From positions 33,429 to 97,428 of the forward strand of contig MCFE01000312.1 in assembly GCA_002104905.1 (NCBI GenBank): a stretch of 64,000 bases of DNA, read 5' to 3'. Origin of the DNA: Basidiobolus meristosporus CBS 931.73. Lineage: Eukaryota; Basidiobolomycota; Basidiobolomycetes; Basidiobolales; Basidiobolaceae. The position numbers and the translations under genes were made by a program. Below are positions 1 to 10,904 of the stretch, one piece after another (positions within the stretch are counted from its first letter, which is position 1; each line of letters begins with the position of its first letter). The notes beneath the pieces were generated by a model that was given only the letters and a program-made list of their open reading frames with translations, made no database searches and was not told where the DNA came from.

Positions 1-100
1 TTCAATGAAAAGAGTTGTATGATAGTCACAATGTAACATTGTAATGTAGAGGTGGCTCTTGATCGACTTGACTCATGCCCTGGAGTTCTATGGGTGATTT

Positions 101-771
101 TTACTCGATAGCGAGCACGTTGGTGCTGAAACCTCGATGTATTTTGGGTGTGCCTGCTTCTACATTGCTACAGAGAAGCAATGTGGAGTACAGCGAATAG
201 AAATGATATTCAGGAAACGACTTCGGGACGACTGTAAATCGCGGAGGTTTCGATCTCTTTTATGAAATAAACAATGAGTTGATAGTATTACTTACAGTGC
301 TCAGGCTGAATGAAGTCAAGCCCCATTTAAACCGATAGTTACGCCCATGCACAGTAAGTATGTGTCTGGTTCAATTGGCCTCACATTGCCAACGAGGGTA
401 GGAGTCAAGGTGGTTTCTGTAGATCAGATGCTCATATTGGTTCCTTTGCGCTGTGGTGGAAATGAGCCCTCGCCATATTCCCACGATTCGATGGCACCCT
501 GCATGTAGACTTGATTCAATGCTGACACACCGTGATGCAGATCTGATTCTCTACTCCTGACCCGTTTACACAACTGACAAAACCAGAGTGTATCAAACCA
601 CCTGGACTCGATGTAATTTGGTACGATCGTTTGCACCATATTACACGATCTACCCAGTGAAATACAGACGCACCTACCTCTCTCAATAGGATGGATGACA
701 CCACAGAGTCCTCCAACATTTGTACGTCTTGAAGCCTCTGGGATGAATATGTATACTGAGCCTAAACGCAA
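101..771 (-). other. Uncharacterised minus-strand coding remnants
   Basis: An open frame at 771-424 ends in TGA but stays open in the same frame for about 33 more codons, to about 325. A separate small spliced ORF can be drawn: ATG at 326-324, exon to 296, a GTAAGT...TTTACAG intron at 295-232 (64 nt, like other introns here), and a second exon ending in TAA at 103-101 (53 codons). I recognise no domain in either. The possibilities are the 3' part of one unknown gene with a premature stop, or chance ORFs next to a real intron. Confidence 0.25.
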
Positions 772-1978
772 TATAATTTGCTGATGAATTCAGTTGGATA
801 TTTAACCATGACCAAACGAAACCGCAAAGCTAGCTTCACGCGAGCGATGAGTAATGCTGGTAACACCGAATGTATAGCTACATGGACACTGCTCGGAAGG
901 CTTGTACATCTCTCTGGTTGCCTAGAAAACGGAATGATGCGAATTGTGTGGTGCTGTTTAGTTTTTGTGACGTCGGCAACTCAAGGACAACTTCTTGATT
1001 GTCAGGTTACACTGAATCCATCATGATCGCTCTCGTCGTCTTCATCGAGGGATTTGCAGTGTTATGAAGCCCGTAACATCGCTCTCTATGATGAAACTGG
1101 AATACTTATGATATCATTTCGGTTGGACCTACCAAAACTGGCATTTAGGCACAGGATTCAGAATGATAGGGCAAGCGCTTAGTTAGACTCGACAATGTGT
1201 AAGAGCTTCCCTGGAGTTTAATATTGACTGCAGAAGCCCGATTTGAATGATAACCAGGTAGCGTTCTGCCTACTCGCACGAGCCTCAACTTGATCATGTA
1301 CGATAAAGGTAAAGCACAGCCCCCTTCACTAATAGTGATTTGAATCACACCTGAAACAATAGGACACTGATGCTTTCCTAGATATGTGCATTATTTGCAT
1401 TGGGAGGGGCATCGACAATAAATACAGTGACATCCCTCCCTTGAGATGATAGCCATCCTCTCTTCTAGATGACCCATGCTTTCCCAGATCCACCTCGCAC
1501 CAATGTTCAAAGTTTCTGAAGTCGCCTTTGGTAGGTCAAGGTAGACGCAGTCTATCGTACTGTAATTAATTGGCTTGAAATCGCTAGGCGATTGTCCTAA
1601 GATTGCAACATGCTTGAACAAAAGCTACCAAACTGGTAAATCTTTTTGAACCTGTTCTCATGAAGACCAACTGACCATGTCACCCTAGATCCAGTGGTAG
1701 AATACATTGTGAAAACCATTCGCAAGGTACTTTGGATTCCCCTCGGTTTGCCACGTGATTCACCATTGAAGCCCTTAGTTACAGGACAAAGAACGCTGCA
1801 TATTTCGGTTGGCATATTCAGAATTCGTGGCCAAAGTAGGATTATATCGGGGCGTTGTCTACCAGGTAGACAGCTTTAATGGAGTAGCCATATGGTAATG
1901 CTTTTGTCACTTGACCGTCTCGTAGCCCAAATCGGTTTCTCAACAATCATTTTGAGTATTTAGCGTTCCCCCAGGTAG
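772..1978. other. No recognised gene; possible unknown minus-strand gene 1815-1391
   Basis: Most of this stretch shows nothing I can name. On the minus strand, two overlapping frames (1815-1597 and 1621-1391) read like one protein broken by a frame change near 1615. The first ends in a segment containing RVTWSVGLHENRFKK and the second continues with LLFKHVAILGQSPSDF and a Trp-rich stretch. The composition looks protein-like rather than random, but no family is recognised. The break could be a short intron, an indel or coincidence. Confidence 0.2.
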
Positions 1979-2041
1979 ACACCCATACAGCAAGCTCGCG
2001 TTGTTGCGCGCAGGGATATTGAATCTCTTTTTCGTATCTGG

Positions 2042-2585
2042 ATGGGAGCCATTGAGGGTAACAAATTGATAGGACTGAGCCAACCTCTACACCTGATTAA
2101 TCTGCCCACCTTGAACCAGAGGGTGATATTCGAATACTTGAAGTATTCCCAAAAAATACTGCAACGCACGTTAGGATTCCGCGCTTGCTACTGCATAATG
2201 TATCTAAGCACTGTTCCCAACGATCATGAAATAGGTAACGAGCACAGTTTCATCGTAAATTACTCATCACTCAACTTGCATCCAGATTACATAACTTCCT
2301 TAACCACCCACATCATAAGAAAGGTACATCCCCCTCTCTGCCCCTGAATTTCCATCCCAAGCATAATCCCGAAACCAACCGACTTCTAAACCAATTCTCT
2401 AGGCCGATCGTGAAGGAAAGCCCTGCTACATCGAGAACGTTCAAGAAAACCTTACTACGATATATAGAAGTTTGGGGTTTTGCATTGTAGGAAAATTCCA
2501 TTTGGGAGCTCAGCGTAAAGTGACAGTAACATGCTTTATTCGAGAGACAAGAGACCTTGCACGTGCCACATATGGTCTAGAATAA
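2042..2585 (+). CDS. GNAT-family acetyltransferase-like gene (two exons seen)
   Basis: Exon 1 runs from about 2042 to 2323; the frame is open back to a TAG at 1976. The intron at 2324-2402 (GTACAT...TTCTAAAC...CTCTAG, 79 nt) is in phase 0, and exon 2 (2403-2585) ends in TAA. The joined C-terminal half has the GNAT fold order: LHPDY, an acetyl-CoA loop region, an LIRKADREGKPCY-like helix-strand, then IYRSLGF and FIRE. Members of this family transfer an acetyl group from acetyl-CoA to amines. The expected Q/R-x-x-G-x-G loop after HPDY is degenerate (ITSLTT, no glycines), so the protein may be divergent or inactive. The start is uncertain: ATG 2042 gives about 154 residues, short for the family, so an upstream exon is possible. 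Confidence 0.5.
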
Positions 2586-3533
2586 GCCAGGACATTTTAC
2601 CAGAGGAAATCATATAATCCATCTCTCTATGCGAACATAAAAAGCATACACTAATATCTGCTTCGCTTCAGCCCAAACTGCTCTCCATAATCCTATTGTC
2701 TAACATCAATGCCATACACTCGGTGAACAGCCCTCATCTGGTTGTGGGGCTGCTCTATCGGGAGAGCCACAAGAACGGGACGTTGTTCACACATACCTCA
2801 ATTTCTCACTGACAATACCAACCCTTACGCCATACCAGACATGCATTCCAGATTTATCAGTGTAAATTGTAATTACTATTACCTTTTATGAATTCGACGA
2901 AACTCTTTCAGCTCCAAGTGGCTGGACATCTTTGGAGTTTCGCTGACCCATTATGATAATCTAGTTTATGCATCAACACACATATGAATTCCGAAGAATG
3001 GAGAAATCCCTACAGTCTGCTTAAATCATTGGCAGTCTATTCGTTTCACTCATAACGCTCAATAAATCTCGGGGACAATACGAATCGAATACGGACCGAC
3101 GTGGGCTTTGATGAATACCGTATCATGCTACAACGTTGTAACCATTCACCAAGAGAAAGATTCAGCCTTCGAGTGATTTTCATATCCACAGCTTTTACTA
3201 GATGAAAAAATGAAATTGCCATCACATGGCACCTGACCTGGGAAATGTCTGTTTGCCTTTGTGTTTGAAGTATATTGCTGTAGGTTCAGGTTCACCATAT
3301 TTAACGAAAATTGACGTGGTAAATTGCTTCTATACACAGCCAAACTTTATATTGTGCGTCGATATAGGATAAAGGGAGGTCAGGCATCCTCAATTCTGGT
3401 AAATGGAGAGTGATGATATTTGTCAAGTAGGCCTTAGTCAAAGCAGGGCATAAAGAGAACTGCCTCCACACAAACCAGAATTTGTGAGGAGTAAAGCGTA
3501 TATCGAACCCAGTGCCGCAGCAACTATGAGTGC
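2586..3533. other. No recognised gene; one exon-like open frame
   Basis: No gene is recognised. A 46-codon plus-strand frame (2672-2812) begins right after an acceptor-like ACTAATATCTGCTTCGCTTCAG and contains a hydrophobic-then-polar run (LLSIILLSNINAIHSVNS). It could be one exon of an unrecognised gene. The rest shows only short ORFs. Confidence 0.2.
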
Positions 3534-3856
3534 TCACTCCAGGTCGTTGTCGTTGAAATCGTCTTCGAAATCTGATTGGTAAAAAACGATGTTCAGTAGG
3601 ACATCGACGCGGAACATATCTATGCTAACTAACCATTGAAGAAGCCTTGGTCCACCAACTTGTCCTTGATTTTGCCCTCTTTTGTCAGATCGGCCGAGTC
3701 ATCACTGGCGCCGAGATGTTCGGGGTTCCTGGCAATAGCCTCTTGGATGACCTCCTCCATAGGGTCGTTCACTAGCTCTAAAATAAATCAGTTACACATT
3801 TTGCCTAGGTGATGTAAGTTGGTGTAGCAGGAAGAGCTACCTTCGATATCAGACAT
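3534..3856 (-). CDS. COP9 signalosome subunit 9 (CSN9/CSNAP-like), three exons
   Basis: ATG at 3856-3854. Exons are 3856-3841, 3777-3634 and 3571-3534, with introns of 63 and 62 nt that both have GT..AG ends (GTAGCT..TTTTAG, GTTAGT..AATCAG). The spliced frame is open for 65 residues to TGA. The product is small and very acidic and ends in FFNDFEDDFNDNDLE, which closely matches the Phe/Asp-rich tail of animal CSN9 (COPS9/MYEOV2/CSNAP, about 57 residues). That tail docks on the CSN3-CSN5/6 core and tunes cullin deneddylation. The N-terminal part is not conserved with the animal protein as I know it. The matching tail, size and clean splicing make the call fairly firm. A different acidic protein with a convergent tail is the main alternative. 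Confidence 0.72.
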
Positions 3857-4219
3857 GATGGAAAGAAAGGAGGAATGACCGGACATCCCTGGATACGCAA
3901 CCATAAATATACATGGGTGAAATCAAATATGGATGTTATTTAATCATTGAGGTGGCCATTTACTACGTAATTTATCCACAGTATTTATCCTATGTATACA
4001 GGAGGAATTTTCTTGGTTGCACGAGCATCTGCTCTTTGAAATAATACCATCCAGAATGTTTATTAGGGTGGGTGGTACAATACGTCTGGTGTAGGCTTAT
4101 AGTACAAGTATTCAATGGGACAAGGTTATGTGGATCAACCCAAAGGTATATCGTTGTATAGGGTTGCTCAATCCGAAGGATATATATATATATACACTAG
4201 AGTTGGGAAACCAACAGAT
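3857..4219. other. Intergenic, no gene seen
   Basis: This is AT-rich sequence between the CSN9-like start and the cyclin stop. It holds a (TA)n run at about 4180-4193. Nothing coding is recognised. Confidence 0.5.
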
Positions 4220-4954
4220 TCAGCCTTGGTACACCCGCGCCAAGGTGGACAGTGAGGCCAGCAAGGAAAGTTCAGAGAGTGGGCTGAGGTTCCCACACTG
4301 AGGTCCGTGCTGAAGGTTCTGAATTTTCCCCAAGAGGGAGGTGGAGCACTTGGTTTCGTTCGTTGGCAGATTCCAACTACGGCTCAACCATTTCACCCAC
4401 AGGAGGAAGTCCCGATAGGTGACTCCAAGGTCATACCGAAACTGTCCAAGTAGCCAGCGCTCCAACATCGTCAGCTCGGCCCCAGCGATTCCTACTTTGC
4501 CTGACCACTCGGAGTTCCGAATGTTCACATCAAGATGATACTTGGAGCTGATTAGGAGGGAGGTGACGAACAATTTGGTCAGGTGATCGGCGCTTGGATT
4601 CGAGGGATTCAGGGATAGTCGCAGTCGGTACAAGTATTTTACTGCTAATACAACTACCACGGTTGGTACCTCAAGACTCAGCAAGATGTTTGCGAAGGAC
4701 TCCTTCAGCCGGGAAGAGGATTGCATGACTATCGGGCCACTTCTCTGGCTTGTAAAGTTAGGAGAGGTCCAGAGATAAGATACCACATTGGCTGCAAACT
4801 CAGCCATCCTGATGGTGGAGAGGTTGGGGAAGTGCTGGAGTAAGAACTGACGGGAATTGAGACTCGTGGGAGTCAACCCGAACACCTCTGGATGAAATGG
4901 TTGCTGGTCATGAGGGGTGGCGGGAATAAATATCGTGTTAAAGGAGTTAACCAT
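4220..4954 (-). CDS. PCL/Pho80-type cyclin
   Basis: Single exon, 244 residues, ending in TGA at 4222-4220. I start at ATG 4954; the frame is open further upstream, but a TATA box at 5022-5014 places transcription downstream of it. A cyclin box spans about residues 75-195. It opens with a SYLWTS helix, then has VVVVLAVKYLYRLR and LFVTSLLISSKYHLD, an EWSGKVGIAGAEL segment, and LERWLLGQFRYDL. The YRLR, the SSKY and the W..G....EL..LE order are typical of Pho85-partner (PCL) cyclins, which activate a CDK5/Pho85-like kinase in cell-cycle, phosphate or morphogenesis control. The specific subfamily cannot be told. The length suits a minimal PCL cyclin. Confidence 0.75.
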   Translation of the reverse strand: MVNSFNTIFIPATPHDQQPFHPEVFGLTPTSLNSRQFLLQHFPNLSTIRMAEFAANVVSYLWTSPNFTSQRSGPIVMQSSSRLKESFANILLSLEVPTVVVVLAVKYLYRLRLSLNPSNPSADHLTKLFVTSLLISSKYHLDVNIRNSEWSGKVGIAGAELTMLERWLLGQFRYDLGVTYRDFLLWVKWLSRSWNLPTNETKCSTSLLGKIQNLQHGPQCGNLSPLSELSLLASLSTLARVYQG

Positions 4955-5013
4955 CTCCACTGTCTTAGGCGAGAGAATGAACCGAGTTTTCTTTCCAAAA
5001 CCTTTCCCGGCCT

Positions 5014-5022
5014 CTTTTATAT
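5014..5022 (-). promoter_or_regulatory. TATA box of the cyclin gene
   Basis: The minus strand reads CATATAAAAG, about 60 nt upstream of the ATG chosen for the cyclin gene. A TATA box at a similar distance precedes the small membrane-protein gene at 10.9 kb. Confidence 0.5.
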
Positions 5023-7300
5023 GGACGTCATGTTGAGGAGATTCCTTAATCTCCCGAGCTCGTGTCCCCCCACTTTTTAGCGGATTTCAGATAAGGTTAC
5101 GGGCATCCCATTCATTGCCTATATCTCCAGATTCGATTGCCTGATTTGGCACCGGGATTTCAAGTTCCTCATGCTGTGACCCAGTATTTCCAAACGATGG
5201 TTTCCGACAACAGTTTAATGTTGAGGAAGAAAAATTCCTACAGCACAACAATCCAGCCATCGCCCGGATCCGTCCGAGACAGGTCCATCGCATTCGAACC
5301 GGCCAACCCTGCAGTCAAAATCCCCGGTCCTGGGTGCTCTTCTGTCACACAGAGTCTCCCCAGCGTTGGGTTGGTGATTGAAATGGTTGATTTTGTGCCC
5401 ACCCTAGTCTCTCGTTGATTGGGCGGAAAAATTCTCCTCGACTCTGCTGTCTGTCCAGAAAATCCACTTCCCTACGAGACCCACTATCCATCAGCACGAA
5501 GCACATTCCAATCGCCTTCATGGCTTCGGGAGATGGGGCCAAAACAAGGGCACTCCCAAGTGACCTAGTCGATTCGCATTGGTCAGCTAGGGTGGATTCG
5601 ACCATATTAAGGTTCAGCATATCTAATCAACGTATCGTGCCTCATGTGCTTATGTCACCCATTAGAGGCTCGCGTTTCGCTTCTTGGGACCGTGGCATAA
5701 CGTACCGCCTGCTTTCTAGAACTCGGAGTCCACCTGCTTCCCGTTTGACTCGTCCGGAGTTTCGTATGCAACCTGGGTATGGTGCCCTCGTGCGCTCCAC
5801 CACTACCTACGCCTGTGAAAAGCCATCTTGCGCTCCTGCCAGATATCCATCAGCTATCTCTCGGCCTTCAATGTAGCAAAGCTGAGCTTTAAAGGTACTC
5901 TGCCCCTGTCCAATCACAGCCCAAGGCATTCCGAATGACCCCTTGAGAGGTCGGAATCACCCCCAGTGGGGGTACATCCGTCGGTCCCCAGTACCGCCGG
6001 AATTGGCTTCATTCATTCCTGTTCAATGTCCTGGGGAGCCTTTGATCGATGATGGTATTACCTAACCCCATCGCTCGGTCGTTGATTGTTGCGTGATCCA
6101 TCCCTATTCGGTAAAAGGGTTGCTTCGCTTCGAATGCGGCCCACTAGGTGGGTGCCTTCAATACCAAGCGGACAAGGCGCAGCGGATCCACGAAAATCTA
6201 GTAGCGGTTGGTGTGACACCTGACCACCCACATCTCATGTTGGCACCCGACGCTGCGGATGATCCGGTTTTACTCTCGCTATGGTTGACACTTTCTACAA
6301 CTCCGGTGGCGTTTGATGGTGGTATAGTCAGCCTGTGGACAGGTCAAGGAAGCTGAACCTTCCAGGCGCCCAAGTTGGCAACCAATCTACTGGCAGGGAG
6401 CATGAGTCCTATGGAGGGACCTCTTTTAATGTCCATCTACCTGGTAGTGAGGTCAATGATTAGCGGGGGGCGCTATGCCTTTCGGTACGAGAGATTCGGT
6501 GGAGACCAGCGTGTTATGTGAAGTCCATCTGAATTACATGCTGTGTCATGCCACTGGGTATGTGGTGGTGTTGGATCCGAGCATTGACGAATTGGATCGC
6601 AACTCCCTTGATTTCTGGACCTATCCTCCCCAATAGAGATCTCTGAGAGCTCAGATGTATACGTGGGGTCTAATTCGGTCCATGGATAGGTGGCTTGGGA
6701 GGCATCCAAACTAGAAAATTGGTTTCATCGAGTTCGTGAAATCCGGTTGCATCAGATTCCATTTCCAGCCGGCCCCTCACGCTCTATTTCCCTTCAGATT
6801 AGATTGCAATGCGGTTGGTGCCACACCCAACCCTTCGCCAACTAGGACATAGCCTGGTATGGGAACGGTCATCTACTGCCACTTGGGCCTACCTTTTGAA
6901 TGGTTCTATGGGTTCCCATACGTTGCCCACACCATACAATGCCCCTTGTTACAAATTGCGTCATCCAAGTTCCCGAAGTTCGGCCAGAAAAGTGGCTGAC
7001 TCCTTTCCGCCCAATTCACATCCAAACGAATCATCCACCTCATCCCTAACTACCAATGGGCATCCAAATTGGCGCTACTACTTGGTATAGTATCTACCTC
7101 TGTGAATCCGGTGATTTCATTCATTGTCGCTATGTTGGCAGGAAACCATGGGCGATCCTTTGGCCATTTTCCAAGTTGATGACTATCGAAAAAGTGGATT
7201 TTGAGAGGCTATTCAATAGCCACTTGTATTTCCTGGGACTTTTCCCGACCATTCGTCTGGAGTTTGGCGGCGTAGTTGCGATGACGGAACTCGCAGCCTA
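5023..7300. other. No recognised gene; possible decayed membrane-protein gene at 6.4-7.2 kb
   Basis: ORFs on both strands (for example 5415-5876 plus, 5620-5345 minus, 6093-6356 plus) match no family I know. On the plus strand two hydrophobic frames stand out. One is at about 6384-6515 (GPLLMSIYLVVRSMIS followed by basic residues). The other is at about 7026-7178 (LALLLGIVSTSVNPVISF followed by a short tail and stop). The second has an NPxxF element like the NPxxY of the last helix of rhodopsin-like receptors. The segments are in different frames with stops between them, so at best this is a broken 7TM-type gene. Confidence 0.2.
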
Positions 7301-7454
7301 ATGGCGGGGTTCATAAAAGACAAAGGCATTCTTTACCGGTGGATTTGGATAGGATTGATGTTAGAATCTACAGTAGTGATGTAAATAGTTCAACACTTAT
7401 CTACTCACATGTACTCACACAAAGTAGATGTGGCCCTATTGTGTAGTTGATGAT

Positions 7455-7714
7455 GTGAATTTCGTATTTACACCTAAATATTTACGTTAATTTAGTCACT
7501 TAGATCATAGCTTATGAACTTGACAATTTGGTGAAGATATTCCAAGCAAATCCCGAAAAAGAGTAAAGTCCAAAAGCCACCAAACTTTATCTCGGGACGT
7601 TATTAAACATATTTTATGTGCTTGTTTTGCCAAGACCAGATAAATACTACTCACATATCCCGTAGATCATTAAGTGAAAACCACTAAATCCGCTTATTTT
7701 TGTAGTAAATTTTA
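7455..7714 (+). repeat. Degraded LTR-B copy
   Basis: A strongly diverged version of the copia LTR-B is recognisable from CACCTAAATATTTACG..TTAGTCACTTAGATCAT and, further on, GTGCTTGTTTTGCCAAGACC and CATTAAGTGAAAACCAC. It is the oldest layer of the LTR pile. Confidence 0.55.
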
Positions 7715-8177
7715 TATTATGCCTATATATTCACTTAGCTTAGTCACTTGGATCTGTTGTAAAAATTCGGAATTCCACCTAAATATTCACCTAACTTAGT
7801 CACTTAGATCATTACCTTCAAATCCTAGAGAATACTAACCAAATTCCTTGTCGGGATTTACTTAGAATATTTACCCAGAACATGAAAATTAGATAAGTTG
7901 TCCAAATAGCCCCAAACTTTGCACACATGCTCTTGAGACCTTCCTTAACCTATTCTACGTGCTTGTTATGCCAAGACCATGTAAAAGTATAAATACTACT
8001 TTTACATTCAGTAAATCATTAAGTAAAAACCACATAATCTACTTGTCCTCCCAATCACTTCCAATATCTCCAAGACTTTTACAACAGGATCATAGTCTAC
8101 AAATCTTTGAGAATCCTGGTCAAATTCCTTGTCATGATTTACTTTGAATATTTCACCAAAATATCAGGTATCCAGTG
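7715..8177 (+). repeat. Older LTR-B copy split by a solo LTR-B
   Basis: Its 5' part (7715-7754) and the continuation (8087-8177) flank a younger LTR of the same family. The sequence reads TTAGTCACTTGGATC, then the insertion, then GGATCATAGTCTACAAATC, matching the LTR-B consensus across the junction. Confidence 0.7.
7755..8086 (+). repeat. Solo LTR-B with perfect 5-bp target duplication
   Basis: This 332-bp LTR starts TGTTGTAAAAATTCGG and ends TTTTACAACA, with GGATC on both sides (7750-7754 and 8087-8091). It has the family's CATGTAAAAGTATAAATAC promoter-like segment. No internal sequence is present, so it is a recombination product of a full copia B element that had inserted into an older LTR-B. 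Confidence 0.9.
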
Positions 8178-8435
8178 TTGTAAATTCCTTGTTGAGACTT
8201 GCTTAGAATATTTACCCAGAACATGAAAATTAGATAAGTTGTCCAAACAGCCCCAAACTTTGCACACATGTTCTTGGGACCTTCCTAGACATACTCTACA
8301 TGTTTGCTTAGTCAGAAATATGCATAAGCATAAATGCTACTTTTACACTTAATAAATTGTTAGATGAGAATCACATCAACTACCTGATGACTCAGTCCCT
8401 TTCAATATCTCCTAAGCATTTACAATAGCTTTCTC
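8178..8435 (+). repeat. LTR-B copy with internal deletion
   Basis: It begins TGTTGTAAA, jumps to TTCCTTGTTGAGAC (about 85 bp of the LTR missing), and continues through the family 3' half to about AAGCATTTACAATAG. The deletion junction lies at short TTCC-like homology. Confidence 0.6.
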
Positions 8436-9144
8436 AAACAAGATTGACTGCTAGGAGCCAGCTCCAGAAACTTCAAAAGCCTGGAATCTGTAGAAACACC
8501 CACAATTACTAAGTATTATATTACATTCTCAATATCCCCATTTTTGTACATAGCTTACTGAAATCTTCTATCAAGAAAGCATACCTTCACTTTTGTATTG
8601 GATACCTATTAGCATAAGTACATTATCATAACTCTACCAGCTCTACAACCAGGCATATGCCCAAACACATCATATCCTTTTTGTGTTGTCAGTTGCAGAT
8701 GACTTTCTGAATGAGTAGTACTTAGCCTGAAAGTATATGAGCAAGTATTTTGCAGAAATAAGTCCCTCTAGTTTTTCCTCATCTCTATGAAAGATCGCAA
8801 AGTTAGAACTCATTAGATTTTGGCTGTTATTCAGCTGATGATTCTGCCTCAAATACTCAGTTGCAATTTTTGGTGGATGTAACAAGCAACTGATTACCCA
8901 ATTTTGTATGAATGCCAGTTGTTCTAGTCTCCCCCTGGAAAGGATAACTGTTTTTCTACTCTGAAGCTTGACCTCAAGCCCAGCCTGCTTAGCAAATCCA
9001 TCTATCTCATCTCAGTAGCAGACCCTATCACTCAGCAACTCATGACTAGTCTGGATCATATTAGTCCAGGTTTTTTTTGGCTCATATCCCTTTGACACAT
9101 TTAGCAGCTTAAAGATCATGCACTCAACTATTCTTTGGCTCAAT
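8436..9144. other. Unidentified relic, minus-strand coding trace
   Basis: There is no known element here. The minus strand from about 9010 to 8670 has a protein-like frame (…GFAKQAGLEVKLQSRK…, then KIATEYLRQNHQ…) with at least one interruption. It may be the tail of a mobile-element protein, but I cannot name it. Confidence 0.25.
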
Positions 9145-9674
9145 AAATTTCAAAAAGCTCTAAGCTTTGCACATATGTGCTTTGGGCCCTCCCAGATGTA
9201 GTATTCAAGGTATTTGTATGAATCAGTAATAGCATAAATATCACTTCTACAATTAATGTATCATTAAGCAAAAATCATATATTATAAAGTTGCTTCCAGT
9301 CACTTCCTGTTGTGAAAATTTGTATTTCCACCTAAATATTCATCTAACTTAGTCACTTAGATCATCACCTTCAAATCCTAGAGAATACTGACCAAATTCC
9401 TTGTTGGGATTTACTTAGAATATTTACCCAGAACATGAAAATTCTCAAAGTTGTCCAAACAGCCCCAAACCTTGCACACATGTTCTTGGGACCTTCCTTA
9501 ACCTATTCTACGTGTTTGTAATGCCAAGACCATGTAAAAGTATAAATACTACTTTTACATTCAATAAATCATTAAGTGAAAACCACATAATCTACTTGTT
9601 CTCCCAATCACTTCCAATATCTCCAAGACTCTTACAACACTTCCAATGTTTCAAAACTCTCACAATACAACACC
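9145..9674 (+). repeat. Older LTR-B copy split by a solo LTR-B
   Basis: Segments 9145-9307 and 9640-9674 are one diverged LTR-B (AGCTTTGCACATATGTGC … CAGTCACTTCC, then AATGTTTCAAAACTCTCACA). The younger LTR sits inside the family's CACTTCC|AATATC site. Confidence 0.7.
9308..9639 (+). repeat. Solo LTR-B with perfect 5-bp target duplication
   Basis: This 332-bp LTR (TGTTGTGAAAATTTG … CTCTTACAACA) is flanked by CTTCC at 9303-9307 and 9640-9644. It is very close to the LTR of the intact copia B at 60611-60960. Confidence 0.9.
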
Positions 9675-9699
9675 AAGCCCCTAGTAAATAACTCACAAC

Positions 9700-10048
9700 T
9701 GTTGTGAAGATTTGTAATTACACTTAAATATTTGCCTAGCTTAGTCATTTTAATCATTACCTACAAATTTTTGTGAATTCTGAGCAAGATCTTTGTTGGG
9801 ATATACTTATAATATTTTCACTAAAACATAAGGTACTCAGAGCTTGAAGTGTTGATAAGTTGTCCAGACAGCCCCAAACCTTGCACACAAGCTCTTGGGA
9901 CCTTCCTAAGCATATTTTGTGTGTTTGTTTTGCCAAGACCATGTAAAAGTATAAATAGTAACTTTATACTCATTAAATCATTAAGTGAAAACCACATAAT
10001 CTGCTTGTTCTCCCAATCACTTCCAATATCTCCAAAACTCCTACAACA
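9700..10048 (+). repeat. Solo LTR-B
   Basis: 349 bp, TGTTGTGAAGATTTG … CTCCTACAACA. The flanks are ACAAC and ATAAT: a decayed 5-bp duplication differing by two C/T changes. It retains the full-length middle (ACTAAAACATAAGGTACTCAG) that the two other solo LTRs lack. Confidence 0.8.
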
Positions 10049-10850
10049 ATAATTTGGCAATTGGCCAAGTACAAATTGGTGATAAACAAGTGTTGCAGGC
10101 ACCAAATTCAATGATTGCAACAGCTTTTAGCTTCTTAGTAGCATCAAAAATATCTGAAAATATGTGGCTTGATGAGTATTGAAATTAATGCCAAAATGAA
10201 TTGTACCAATTGCGATATGCAACTCACTGTTGAAACTACTATGCGGCTTGTACAACATGCTACAATGAGGTTGTCAAGAAAGCACTTGATATGAAATAAT
10301 GCCAGTTGATCAGACCAGTATTGTCTCACTGGTGCGCAAACAGAATTGAAGAGTTCTATAAGTTGAAATATAACAGTAAATGACAAGTTTAGTGCCTCCG
10401 TTTAAAGTGGCTGGTGACTAGTGTCTGGTGTTCCTGACCAAAGATGGTAGGAGGGGCCAAAAATCAAGAAGGTCAGATCAGAAAAATAGAAACCCCTCAC
10501 ACATAATCTGACGAGATCTGGATTAAAGTTCGTGTAACATCAGAAAGACCACTTAAGAATTCCTGTGCTTTGTGCATCCACAATTCCAATATTGGATCTC
10601 AATCCAAACCAACATCGACCACTCATGATGCCGTGCTCCAATGAGGTCGTGAGGAGGTGGGGAAGGATGCGTTGATGGCCATGTTAGTTGTTGAGCAGTT
10701 TCGCATGTGACATCGACGCCATGTGCAAATGCTGTCGCAAAGGATCTACAGAAATGACAATAGGGAGACCGAACACCCAAGTTATGACCTCAGGCAACAC
10801 AACAGAATTCCACCATTCCCCAGCAAGAGGGCCAGGTATGAGAGTATTGA
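10049..10850. other. No gene recognised
   Basis: This is the transition from LTR sequence back to single-copy-looking DNA. ORFs such as 10780-10553 and 10386-10144 on the minus strand match nothing I know. Confidence 0.4.
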
Positions 10851-10859
10851 AAATATAAA
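10851..10859 (+). promoter_or_regulatory. TATA box of the small membrane-protein gene
   Basis: AATATAAAA ends 45 nt before the ATG at 10905. An in-frame ATG at 10860 directly abuts it and would lie upstream of transcription, which supports 10905 as the start. Confidence 0.45.
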
Positions 10860-10904
10860 ATGCTGTCCATACCTCATCATGGAAGTAACAAAAGTCGCTG
10901 CACT

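Noticed and set aside
4181-4193. TATA box from the (TA)n run
   Set aside because: It lies downstream of the cyclin stop and upstream of no recognisable start; simple AT repeat.
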